The notes beneath the pieces were generated by a model that had not been told where the DNA came from, did no database searches, and worked only from the letters and a program-made list of their open reading frames with translations. A stretch of 64,000 nucleotides of DNA from Sipunculus nudus (lineage: Eukaryota > Annelida > Sipuncula > Golfingiida > Sipunculidae): positions 52,587,624 through 52,651,623 of the forward strand of contig CM049308.1 of the NCBI GenBank assembly GCA_026874595.1, read 5' to 3'. Shown here in pieces: positions 53,289 through 63,004 of the stretch. Made by a program: the position numbers and the translations under genes. Position 1 is the first letter of the stretch. Every line of letters begins with the position of its first letter.

Positions 53289-54113
53289 TTACACAACAAA
53301 ATATGACCTATTCTTTTCATCCCTTCGTGGACAAAATAAATCTGCACAAAGCTGGTCCGAAAAGACGCATTCATTTATATGAAAGCAAAACCTGCCTCTT
53401 GAGATTAAAAAGAATAATAACAAATATATATTGAGTGATAAAGATGACACCGAATCTGCAGTAAAATTTATAAAAGGGGTTTTTATATTACCATTGACAC
53501 ATCCCAACGAAAATGATGTTATCGCACTGGAGCTAGATACACATTGAAGCACGAGAGAAAGTTTATTCATAGAGTAAAATATCCTGGATGAACTTGTTTT
53601 GTTTCTGCAGCACTTCCTTTGTACAATCCACCAAATTATGTTAACTGCACCGAATGTTATCTGAATCAAACTAACATAAATCAGTATAAAAGGCAGAAAG
53701 CTACAAATCATGACTTCCCCTTCACTTCGGAAACACGCGATGGATACACAAAGTTTGACAACAGCAATTGGCAACTGCAGCAGGAATAATACTGCATGGG
53801 CCATGTTTCTTCTCTTTTGTGTTTTTGTCATTTCTTCGAAGAATTCTTTTATTCTGCGGGCTTCTAGGTAACACTTGTTGCCTTCTTGGTGAACCGACAC
53901 ATTCTGTAGAAAGGGAACAGTCATGGACCCGGACTTACCCTGTTTCTCCACCCTGTCCAGGATACTGTATATTCTCTCGCCTATCATATGAACCTGCCAG
54001 GCAGCTTCAGTGGGGTGTTCCTGGCACTCTGATATGAAACTCACTTTTATCGGGTAAGTATCTAGAATACTGGTCTCCCTTATGGTGCTGGTATCCAGAA
54101 CATCTCTGACATA
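53289..54113 (-). CDS. Mab-21-like gene, last exon with transmembrane tail
   Basis: CTTTCAG acceptor and 274 codons to stop. Residues 1-95 continue the Mab-21 helical domain. Then QKRRN leads into the hydrophobic segments VLFLLQLPIAVVKLCVSIAC and ICSFLPFILIYVSLIQITFG, and a Cys-rich end. Confidence 0.6.
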   Translation of the reverse strand, partial: YVRDVLDTSTIRETSILDTYPIKVSFISECQEHPTEAAWQVHMIGERIYSILDRVEKQGKSGSMTVPFLQNVSVHQEGNKCYLEARRIKEFFEEMTKTQKRRNMAHAVLFLLQLPIAVVKLCVSIACFRSEGEVMICSFLPFILIYVSLIQITFGAVNIIWWIVQRKCCRNKTSSSRIFYSMNKLSLVLQCVSSSSAITSFSLGCVNGNIKTPFINFTADSVSSLSLNIYLLLFFLISRGRFCFHINECVFSDQLCADLFCPRRDEKNRSYFVV

Positions 54114-54606
54114 CTGAAAGAAAAGTATGAAGATGATGGAGGGATTTCAGTAATGATATTATTTCAGTAATTATGATATTTCATAATATTTCAACATTAA
54201 AATAATGTGAATGACCCTAACAGATATTAATAAATTCGAAGAAATTAAAAATGTGGAAAATTAATTAAACCCACTTTAGACATTTACCAAAGTAAACTTA
54301 GGCGTCAGCTCCATCGAGGGCGCATGAGCATAATTCAACGCTCGGTATACTCATCCCCTAGCTATGAATAAGGCATGATACTTGCCTAAGTTTTGCTGAG
54401 ATACTAACGTTAGTGTTAAACACGAGCTGCTATATACAGGTATAAAAGCTGAAAGAAATTCACCTAATTTGTTTTTCTACAGATAAGTACAGGCCTAGCC
54501 AATATAAGTACTTCAAAGTTGCGTAAGGTAGCACCAAAACTGAGTAACTAAGGTGTATGTTATATTTCTTACCTAAGCTTTAAGGCACCTATGGAATGTC
54601 CTCAGG

Positions 54607-54658
<52 letters not shown>

Positions 54659-56831
54659 CTTAAAGATATGCCACCCAATAAGCTTTCCCTACGGTATTCA
54701 TAACTTCAGGATTTTTATGTTCGCATAAGTTATTAAATGATATATAGGTATATGAAAAGCGGGTTTTATTTTCAGTTGAATCTGAATAACTATAGAATGA
54801 TGATCAAAATACACTTTTTTAGGGGACACATTTAGGTACTATGTACCTTTTTAATTAACTATACAAATGAAAAACATAGATGAAAGACAAAAATATAAAA
54901 GTATGTAATATAAATCATTTACACCTCTGGTTTAGCTGATTTTTTTAGAATATGCAAGGAAATTTGGGGGACAATTTATAAACTGTCTGAAACGTAATAC
55001 CGTTTACAAAATCGTTTTATTTAGCCTGGGTGTATTGAAGGACCCTTGCTTACGGGTGTCCAAGTCATAATTACCTGTGAGCAGTCTAGCTGTTTTTGTT
55101 TCCTGCTTCCGCGGATTGGGGGACGTTGATTTGGGTTTGTCCGTCTGTCCGTGTGTCTGTCTGTCCCTCTCTCTGTCTGTCAGGTTTCAATTTCCGTGCG
55201 ATAACTTTCCTAAATATTATCCGATTTCATTCCTTTTAAGTCAGAAATTGCTCTTATGTATACCTTGATTGGGATTGGTTTTGGAGTGTCTTTCTGAAAA
55301 ATTAATATCACCAGCTCCAATACAATCCAAAAATTTCCCTTTTATTCCCAATACACAACTTAAATTATGACATGTGGAGACATCTTCATGGGACAATGAA
55401 AACTCAAACACAGGCATTTTGGCACGTGGAGACATCTTCAGGGGAAAATAAAAACTAAAACATATTAAGAAGCATGAAGGTCACATGCAGGAAGGTAAAA
55501 AAAACAATAAAATATAAATTCCAGAAATTTACTATAGTCCGTTTCACCACCTGCTGTCCACCTGTTTTTTGCAGATAATTCTCATAAAAGTTTATATTTT
55601 TCAGTTATTTCCTAGGAAACTACATATGGAGGTGACAACCTAATATGGCAATTAAGAATCTTACAATAATATCCCCGTTTATGTTTCACAACATTTTAGT
55701 CTCTTCACCATGATCTACCAGATATGATGTGTCCCACCATAAGTAGCCATCTTTGTTTGAGCTGGTTATATTTTTAGAGTGTTTACATGAGATCATCCAA
55801 CCAGCAACTGTCATTAAATTTTGAGGCTTTTTTTGTATGTGACCAATGACCTTGACCGCCATAAGTGGGTCTGATATGTTGTAAAATGTAGACTGATTTC
55901 TCATATTTTCAAATAATTCTGTTTCTTAAATAAGTCGTAAGGTAGGTATTTATTTACCTTGTTGAAAATTAGGTCCTTTAATCCTCTACTCTCCACTATA
56001 ATTGTTTCCCTTGAAATGTAACTAATAACAATTTTCATAGCAAAAAACAGGTGGACATGAGGGGATGAAACGGACTATAGTTACACTTACTTTCTGTCAG
56101 ATCTATTTAGATGAGCAGCATCAAAGCATACATTTATTTTATGCAGATTTTTTATGCTATTTCACTGACATTTTAGAGCTATAACACTTACTTTTAGCGC
56201 TAGAAGACAATGGCGCCGGTGTGTTTGCAGAAGGACCTCTTCATTTTCTGTAGGAGCACATTCAACTTCAGTCATCATGTGTTTGTCAGGTTCATGTCTT
56301 TCCCGTAACGAGGTTCGGTTGCATGTTTCTTCAAAATAGAACCTTGTTCCGCGTAAAGCATTGTTTTCACCTACGGTTGATTCTGTTCCACATAATTTCC
56401 GAATCAGGTGGAATTCCTGCAAGGCGACAGATACTTTCCAAAAATCACCCGAGGGCACGAAATAAAAGATTTCTTCCTCTGAATCAAATAGATCCGAGCT
56501 TGCTTTTAAACCAGTGTCTTCAAATGCCTGGCGAGTAAGACTACTAATTCAAATCAAACTCGTTCGGCAGACTGACCTTTGTACCTTCATGGAAACTCCC
56601 ACACGGTATAATGTCCCCAACAAATTGATCATCTATCCGCCCGACATCTGTCAGTAGCGATACAGCGAAGTTACGTACAATCCAGGCGATGAACAGGGCT
56701 AAAGGACTTTGCACCCTGGAATTATGTGTTGCTATTTCTTTCACAAATCGCCCAACAAGTATCGATTTACACCATGATGGTTTATCATCTTCGTCCACCA
56801 CAGCCTCTCTTTCTGAGGTTGCAGCAGCCAT
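53289..56831 (-). CDS. Mab-21/cGAS-like nucleotidyltransferase, frameshifted, C-terminal membrane segments
   Basis: Start ATG 56831. Segment 1 (56831-56549) has CGSFHEGTK followed by LPNEFDL, the GS and E-x-D active-site pattern of cGAS-like receptors. Its frame stops at 56544, and a +1 shift near 56549 continues it (56548-56192). That segment has FWKVSVALQEFHLIRKL, like the W-x-x-S box, and HRRHCLLALK before an AAAA|GTAAGT donor. After an intron, the exon 54113-53289 continues YVRDVLD in phase with the Mab-21 C-terminal pattern YPIKVSFISECQEHP and W...GERIYSILDRV. It then reads on through hydrophobic stretches (about 53807-53730, 53714-53622 and a weaker one near 53430). The gap between E-x-D and the W box is far shorter than usual, so the third acidic residue is not evident. 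It may be a decaying gene, or sequence may be missing. Confidence 0.6.
54607..54658. repeat. (AT)n microsatellite in intron
   Basis: About 24 AT units inside the Mab-21-like intron. The rest of 54114-55530 has no supported exon. 55270-55440 has two diverged copies of GTGGAGACATCTTCA. Confidence 0.9.
55531..56081. mobile_element. MITE-like element with 42-bp inverted ends
   Basis: 55531-55572 and 56040-56081 are inverted copies starting ACTATAGTCCGTTTCA with about six mismatches. The 551-bp element sits in the Mab-21-like intron. A 72-codon minus frame inside (55686-55904) resembles no family. No clear target duplication. Confidence 0.7.
56192..56831 (-). CDS. Mab-21-like gene, first exon (contains frameshift)
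   Basis: Frame 56831-56549 and frame 56548-56192 overlap by a +1 shift just after EFDL. No GT/AG pair explains it as an intron; the gap would be under 20 bases. Either a real disabling mutation or a sequencing error. Confidence 0.6.
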
Positions 56832-56918
56832 GTCAGTAGTATTCTATTGAGAAAAATGTATCCTTATTGTCATCGTTTCTGCCTCTGTGAATTGTAGAAA
56901 AAGGGCAAATTGACAGGA

Positions 56919-56919
<1 letters not shown>

Positions 56920-56971
<52 letters not shown>
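56920..56971. repeat. (AT)n microsatellite
   Basis: About 25 AT units between the Mab-21-like start and the Mag-like element. Confidence 0.95.
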
Positions 56972-56973
<2 letters not shown>

Positions 56974-57070
56974 TGAATTTAAAATTTGTTGTTTAAGTTG
57001 ATAACTGGTAGTACCGCTTTATTTGCAATTTCCCATTCAGTGATTCCTCTTATAAACGCGTCTTAGTGTG

Positions 57071-57262
57071 TGTGGTGTCCTGGAACCGACAGCTAACGAC
57101 ATCTATAGTTTATAATGGGTATAAACTACACCGGAATAGGCGCGGTGCATGCTGGAATGAGATGAATTAATTAAAGGGATATTCAGGTCAACCTGCTGTC
57201 ACTGTTTCATGCTGCTGTGTGTGTTCTGCGATATTACGTACTTGATTGCTCAATACATCACA
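57071..57262 (+). repeat. 5' LTR of the Mag-like element
   Basis: Starts TGTGGTGTCC and ends ACATCACA. Aligns end to end with 59953-60144. Confidence 0.88.
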
Positions 57263-57265
57263 CTT

Positions 57266-57283
57266 TGGCGACGAGGATGGGAT
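57266..57283 (+). other. Primer binding site, tRNA-Ser-like
   Basis: TGGCGACGAGGATGGGAT is the complement of a eukaryotic tRNA-Ser 3' end as I know it, three bases inside the LTR. The Gag ATG (57277) overlaps it. Confidence 0.8.
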
Positions 57284-57633
57284 CCATGAAAATTCCAAGT
57301 TTCTTTGAACAAGAAGAAGACTTTGATTCGTACCAAGAACGGTTAGAATCCTACTTTAGAGTCGCGAAGATTGCTGACGCTGCAAAGGTCGACACCCTGA
57401 TAATGGGGCTCAGTGCGACCCAGTATCAAACGCTAAAAAACTTGGTTGCCCCGGATACGCCGTCGACTAGGAGATACAATGACCTGATTACCGTGCTAGC
57501 GGAACATTACGAGGGCAAGAGGAACCCGAGAGCGGAGCGGTCGAAATTCAGGTCGGTCGTGAGGAAGGAGGGTGAGTCTATCTACGATTACGGGGTCAGA
57601 CTAAAACGCGCGGTTAGACACTGCCTGATCTAG
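57277..57633 (+). pseudogene. Gag N-terminal region (Mag-like)
   Basis: ATG 57277 lies within the primer site; the frame is also open upstream into the LTR. It encodes MKIPSFFEQEEDFDSYQERL and ALSATQYQTLKNL-like capsid sequence, and stops early at 57633. Related sequence goes on in other frames to about 57830. Around 57951-58070 there are two CX2CX4HX4C-type zinc knuckles, the first broken by a TAG. Confidence 0.8.
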
Positions 57634-58135
57634 ATCTAATGCTTGTTGACAAACTTGTGGCTGGTGTAAGAAATAAAGCCATTGTATAAAAACTATTAGA
57701 AGCGACAATGGGCCTGGACTTATCCTTTGCTAAGGCAATGGAAATTGCAAGTACGTGCCACACAAATGAAGAAAGCACGGCACTGTACCTACAGCCGACC
57801 CCAGCCCAAGTGAATACTGTGTCTGGTTCAGCTAGTGTATGGGGGTAGGCCCAGAGTGATTGATGGCTAAAACAATACCGCCAAAACACAGTTTATAAGC
57901 CCTCCGTCTCACATTCACCAAACAAGTAAATGTCGGCGAGAAAAGACATTGTTTTCGCTGCAATGCAACCAATCACCTGGCAAATAATTAGTGCAGATTA
58001 AAAGATGCTAAATGCGGAAAGTGTGTTCGAATTGGTCACATACAAAGAGAGTGCCAGAATGGGCGAGTACCTGCATCACAACATACGGCTGAAATTGCAT
58101 CAGGTGCCAGAGCTGAGACTGAGGAAGAAGAAACA

Positions 58136-58411
58136 ATGCCTCAAACAGGTGAATATGGAATGTTTGGGTTAACCATAGACGATGAAGAAATACAAAATTT
58201 AAACAGCGTGGATGCCAGTTTGTATGGTATTGCAAATGACAAGAAATATACAGCTCCGATGCTGGTGAATGGTTTCCAGATTAACTTTGAGATTGATACT
58301 GGTGCAGTTGTTTCGTGTATCGGGGAACCTGTGTACAGAGCGCTAGTGAAAAAATCCAGTGATGTGCTACATCAATCAAGCATACAACTCCGGGATTATA
58401 ACAAGAAATAG
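58136..58411 (+). pseudogene. Retroviral-type aspartic protease region
   Basis: The frame contains MLVNGFQINFEIDTGAVVSC, the IDTGA active site of a retrotransposon protease, between the zinc knuckles and reverse transcriptase. It stops at 58411 before the usual end of the domain, followed by broken frames. Confidence 0.75.
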
Positions 58412-58589
58412 TTGGATGTAGCGTGAGTAGCAGTAGTGAACGTAGAATATGAGGGACAATGTAAAAAACTACCCCTTGTTGTTGTGAGAGGAGATCGAAG
58501 CTCATTTCTAGGAAGGAACTGTTACGTGATATACGCATTGACTGAGTGATCTATTTAAGGATGAGCTGGGTCGCCTGAAAGGGGTTGAG

Positions 58590-59090
58590 GTGTCTATTCC
58601 TCTGAAATCAGGTGCAACCCCCGTGTACAAACGAGCACGTACGCTTCCTTATCATAAACGAAGTATGGTCGGGCAGGAGCTACAGCGTCTAGAATCCACA
58701 GGTGTCATTGAACCTATTACACATGCAGAGTGGGCTAGCCCGATCGTTCCTGTGGTGAAATCAGATGGCAAAAGAATTTGCGCCGATTTCAAGGAAACTA
58801 TTAATCAAGCTGCTGATATGGCCCGTTACCCCTTGCCTACTCCGGAAGATATATTCACTGCGCTGTCAGGGGGCCAGTCATACACACAATTAGATATGAG
58901 CCATGCCTACCAACAACTGAAGTTATCTTCAAATGCACAGAAACTAATGGTGATATACACTCACAGGGGACTATTTGCTTACAAAAGACTTCAGCTGAAG
59001 TCCACAGTGCTGTTGGAAAATCCCAGAAAACCATGGAAAATGTCCTCCGTGGAATCTCGTACTGTGCCGTTTACCTTGATGATATTATAA
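58590..59090 (+). pseudogene. Reverse transcriptase, N-terminal half (broken)
   Basis: ARTLPYHKRSMVGQELQRLE, then GVIEP, KSDGKRICADFKETIN and LDMSHAYQQL are the fingers/palm motifs. The frame shifts after about 58990. The YLDD box is still present near 59070-59082 in another frame. Confidence 0.85.
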
Positions 59091-59121
59091 TCACTGGGAA
59101 GAAAACCAAGAACATCTTGAA

Positions 59122-59805
59122 GTGTTGGAACGAGTACTTCAGAGACTGTCTGAGGCTGGTCTGAGGCTAAATAGAAACAAATGTGTTTTAATGCAACAAG
59201 AAGTACGTTACTTGGGGCATCATTTGTCCGCAGTTGGAATTCACCCAGTTGAGGACAAAATCGCTGCTATCAGGAATTTCCCTGTGCCAGAAAATAAACA
59301 AGAACTGTCAAGATTCGTGGGTATGGTAAAGTACTACCATAAGTTTTTTCCCTATGCTGCTGAAGTGTTAGCCCCACTCTATGAGTTGGAGAAGAAGTCC
59401 CCTGCTTGGACTAGGGGGGGGGGGGGGGGGTCCAAAGAGCGATCGGCTTTTCAGAGAGCCAAGGATTTGCTGTCGTCTGATTCTTTGCTTGTGCACTATA
59501 ATCCTGCCAAACCGCTAGTTTTGACAGCTGATGCCAGTGGTTATGGACTTGGTGCGGTTCTCGAACAGGGTTTAGAGGATGGTAGTACAATGCCTGTGTA
59601 CTACGTCTCTCGCACGTTGTCCGCTGTAGAAAAATCTAATAGTTTCAAACCTCGAGAGATGTGTGCTTCTCCAAGTGTACAGAATGAGACTGCTTCGCCG
59701 TTAGAGCCGCGTGAAGCCGCATCACCAAGAGAGCTAAAGCCAGAGGGGAATGAGTTACGTAGAACAAGCAGAACTCGTAAACCAGTAGTTAGATTGGGCT
59801 ATTAA
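59122..59805 (+). pseudogene. Reverse transcriptase thumb, RNase H start, fused to integrase tail
   Basis: CVLMQQEVRYLGHHLSAVGI, then FVGMVKYYHKFFP, then ADASGYGLGAVLEQG are reverse transcriptase connection and RNase H. After SRTLSAVEK (about 59635) the frame jumps to a Ser/Pro/Arg-rich tail ending RRTSRTRKPVVRLGY, the usual C-terminus of Mag-type Pol. About 2 kb was lost here. A G17 run (59414-59430) in frame encodes poly-Gly. Confidence 0.8.
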
Positions 59806-59952
59806 ACTGTGTAGCGATCATTTTCGGATATTATATATTCAACTACCATATTTAGCTTAGTTATTTACTCGTACTTTAGATACTACATCACTTACCGTAT
59901 CTGCTTCCTGTATTTTGCATAAAAAAGGACCTTGCATGAATTCTTTGAAGGG

Positions 59953-60144
59953 TGTGGTGTCCTGTAACAGGCAGATAACGATACCTATAATTTATAATGG
60001 GTATTAACTTCACGGGAAACGGCGCGGTGCATGCTGGAATGAGATCGTTTAATAAAAGGGATATTCAGGTCAACCTGCTGTTACAGTTTCATACTGCTGT
60101 GTGTGTTCTGCGATATTACGTGCTTGTTTGCTAAGTACATCACA
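59953..60144 (+). repeat. 3' LTR of the Mag-like element
   Basis: Starts TGTGGTGTCC, ends ACATCACA, same length as the 5' LTR, followed by the GTGTG duplication. 60145-60787 beyond it shows no supported feature. Confidence 0.88.
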
Positions 60145-60784
60145 GTGTGCCTGTGTATTGAGGTTTCTACTTGTTTATTCATCAATTAATAATATCGCCT
60201 CATCAATTAAACGTGTACGACAAAGCTAATATTAACATCAATGGCACATTTATTATATGTCTCAGTTGCAATTAAGGCCGCATAGCCAAAGTATATAAAA
60301 CAGAAACAAATGTCGCGAAGACGTATCTACTCAAAAAGTACTCACTCCTGTATGATTTGCACACACAGGCCAAACTAAAACATTCAAAGGTAATGCTCAA
60401 AGCGGGACCTGCACGTGGCCCTGAGGTCATTGCTGGAGGCTGCTCCTGTTCAGGGTATATGTAGATGATAACATTGATCAGGGTTTTTTTATGCGTGACA
60501 TAGGGTAAGAGGGCTTTTGTTTCCTTCTCATGGTTATATAATCTTAATCTACTTCCCAGAGACGTTAATTGATATATGGTTACGCAAGGGACGGAAATTA
60601 AACCCGCATTTAACATCACTGTATTGCGGTCACACCACGTTCATAACCACCTAATGAGCAAACTTGTTTTTATCAATACTAATGAAAACTATGAGTTAGA
60701 AATACTGTTGTTAGTCTTCTGAATTCTGGGTTAATATGGAGCATCTAATCGAAGACATTGGTACTAAAGAATAAATTAGATCTA

Positions 60785-60787
<3 letters not shown>

Positions 60788-60824
<37 letters not shown>
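60788..60824. repeat. (AT)n microsatellite at LTR insertion point
   Basis: About 18 AT units end exactly where the TGTTAC LTR end begins. Confidence 0.9.
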
Positions 60825-60828
<4 letters not shown>

Positions 60829-61558
60829 ACGGTCCCTTTTCACACCAAACAACTCAGGCCGAACCGTAACACATATGCTCAGACACGTTCTCTTCAAATG
60901 AATACGTAACCAAAATATGGGTGCAAAAACAGTACTATATTACTAGATTACAATATTTACATTCATACACAAATAATATAATAGTCAATACATAACGTAA
61001 TTTATAACCAAGTCTCTGACGAAAACCGAGTCTCTAAATAACGAACTGTAACGAAATACTTAACTGAATCCGGTATACGAGAAACTGAAGTCCATCATCA
61101 ACACATAATTCGGGCACACACAAAACTGAAGTCCTGTATTAATCCATGTGGCACCAAACAAACATAAAGTCTCTCCTCTTCCTAAATAATAAAGTTCATG
61201 GCGTGGTTTATGGCATTCCGTGGGCTTGGGGACCAAGAGCCCACGGTCACGGTCCCCGGGGATAACAGCAACGTGGCGTTGGCGAAGTCAATAGTCCCGC
61301 CTCGTACTGCAGGCGAGTTCGTTTTATAGGCTTTCAACAATGGGTGAAAACCGCAGAAGTTTGTGGTTTTGCTTGAGAGAAACGATAGCGCCGGCAGAAC
61401 TGCAAAACCAGTACTGAATGGTCCAAGAATAGTTTTTATGTTTCTAAAAGCGCGTCAGTAGTCACTGATAGCGGGGAGGATCCATAAGCGTGGAAACGGG
61501 GGCGGCCACACCACTTCGTGGCGCCATCCTCCGATGTCCGGGTGACGTCCATGCAACA
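60825..61558 (-). repeat. 3' LTR of the second Gmr1-order element
   Basis: The plus strand starts TGTTACGG and ends ATGCAACA, giving TGTT...AACA ends, 734 bp. It is bounded on the right by a purine tract. A CCTATAAAAC box on the minus strand at 61321-61330 is a likely promoter TATA. Confidence 0.7.
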
Positions 61559-61576
61559 CCCCCACCCTTAAAAGAA
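61559..61576 (-). other. Polypurine tract
   Basis: On the minus strand TTTTAAGGGTGGGGG directly precedes the LTR. The 61577-61792 stretch up to the stop codon is 3' untranslated. Confidence 0.65.
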
Positions 61577-61792
61577 AGAAGGTAAGGAGAGCAAAGCATT
61601 AGCACTGTATGACGAGTATATGAGTAGTTTGACATCTTAAGCATTAGTTTATGCTTCTTACAGCTAATTAATTATCATCATCACAAATAGTATAATCAGC
61701 AATATCTTAATACATGTAATATATGTAATACAACTCTTCCAAAGGACAAAACATGTCCGAGGCTATAACAAGAGGCAATCATCAGATCAAAA

Positions 61793-62980
61793 TTAATGAC
61801 GTCTCGATAACGTATCAGCGATTATGTTATCGGAGCCCTTGATGTGTTTGATAACTAGGTTAAACTCTGACAGGGCTAGACTCCATCTCATTAATCTCTG
61901 ATTATTATTCTTCATCTTATGAAGAAATGTTATGGGATTATGATCTGTATAAACAGTTATATCATACGGCGTAGAGCCCAAATATACTTCAAAGTGCTGT
62001 AACGCCATCAATAGTGACAGAGTTTCCTTTTCAATAGTAGAATAATTCTTTTGATGAGGTAAAAATTTCTTTGAATAGTAGCAAACCGGATGACTTATGT
62101 TAAAGTCATCGTCTTGGATGAGCACAGCGCCTACACCGCAATCGCTGGCATCCGTCATGAGAGAAAACGGTTTATCAAAATTTGGAGCCTGTAACACAGG
62201 TGCACTTTGTAATATAGCTTTGGCTCTTTCAAAAGCATTTTGACAGTTTTTATTCCAATGGAATTTTCTGTCCTTTTTCAATAGGTCCGTTAACGGATTT
62301 ACAACTTCTGCAAAGTTTTGACAAAATTTCCTGTAATACCCAGTCATTCCTAAGAATCGCATTAGTTCCTTGCGATTAGTAGGAACTGGAAATTCTACGA
62401 TAGCAGATACTTTACTGGCAATTGGTTTTACACAACCTTGACCTACTTCGTGCCCTAAATATGTTACAGTTGCACGACAAAAATCACTCTTAGCAAGATT
62501 AACTGTCAATCCTGCTTTTTTCAGTCTCTCAAAGAGTTCTACCAAACTTTGTTTATGATCTTCCCATATGTGATTGTATACAACAACATCATCAATATAG
62601 CAAGTACAGTTATCTAAGCCAGATAATACACAATTCATAAGTCTCATGAAGCAGGCTGGCGCATTTTTCATTCCGAAGGGCATAACTTTGTACTGGAACA
62701 AACCGTTTGGCGTTACAAACGCAGATATTTGCTTAGCCCGTTCGGTAAGAGGTACCTGCCAATAACCTTTTAACAGATCTAACTTGCTAATATACGTAGC
62801 AGATCCAATCCTATCAATGCAATCTTCCACTCTGGGCAAAGGGTAAGTATCTGTTATTGTTACAGTGTTAACTTTTCGATAGTCTGTACAAAATCTGTAG
62901 GTCATATCAGGCTTCTTTATCAACAAACATGGGGAACTCCAGGCACTACTGCTGCTTTCAATAATATCATTCTCTATCAT
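61793..62980 (-). CDS. Reverse transcriptase-RNase H (second Gmr1-order element)
   Basis: 395 codons from the first Met; the same frame is open upstream to a TAA at about 62995. Reverse transcriptase motifs: FCTDYRKVN, KLDLLKGYWQVP with D68, MPFGMKNAPACFMRLMN, YIDD at 128-131, LGMTGYYRKF. RNase H: TDAS with D277, E317 in YSTIEKE, D346 in YTDHNP. Complete to a C-terminal DTLSRRH typical of gypsy RNase H, with nothing after it, consistent with integrase being upstream. Confidence 0.9.
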   Translation of the reverse strand: MIENDIIESSSSAWSSPCLLIKKPDMTYRFCTDYRKVNTVTITDTYPLPRVEDCIDRIGSATYISKLDLLKGYWQVPLTERAKQISAFVTPNGLFQYKVMPFGMKNAPACFMRLMNCVLSGLDNCTCYIDDVVVYNHIWEDHKQSLVELFERLKKAGLTVNLAKSDFCRATVTYLGHEVGQGCVKPIASKVSAIVEFPVPTNRKELMRFLGMTGYYRKFCQNFAEVVNPLTDLLKKDRKFHWNKNCQNAFERAKAILQSAPVLQAPNFDKPFSLMTDASDCGVGAVLIQDDDFNISHPVCYYSKKFLPHQKNYSTIEKETLSLLMALQHFEVYLGSTPYDITVYTDHNPITFLHKMKNNNQRLMRWSLALSEFNLVIKHIKGSDNIIADTLSRRH

Positions 62981-63004
62981 ATACTTTATTTCATTCTTTA
63001 TGGC

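Larger units (their letters stand above)
57071..60144 (+). mobile_element. Internally deleted Mag-like Ty3/gypsy element
   Basis: 192-bp LTRs at 57071-57262 and 59953-60144 (about 88% identical by eye, some 23 mismatches). 5-bp target duplications GTGTG are at 57066-57070 and 60145-60149. The primer site at 57266-57283 matches the 3' end of tRNA-Ser. Gag, zinc knuckles, protease, reverse transcriptase and the start of RNase H are recognisable across several stops and shifts. The rest of RNase H and all of integrase except a C-terminal tail are missing, so the element is about 3.1 kb and dead. Confidence 0.9.

Noticed and set aside
55686..55904. 72-codon minus frame considered as an extra exon of the cGAS-like gene
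   Set aside because: It lies inside an inverted-repeat element, and the flanking exons join in phase without it.
60272..60619. 115-codon minus frame between two retrotransposons
   Set aside because: No motif, splice signal or neighbour supports it.
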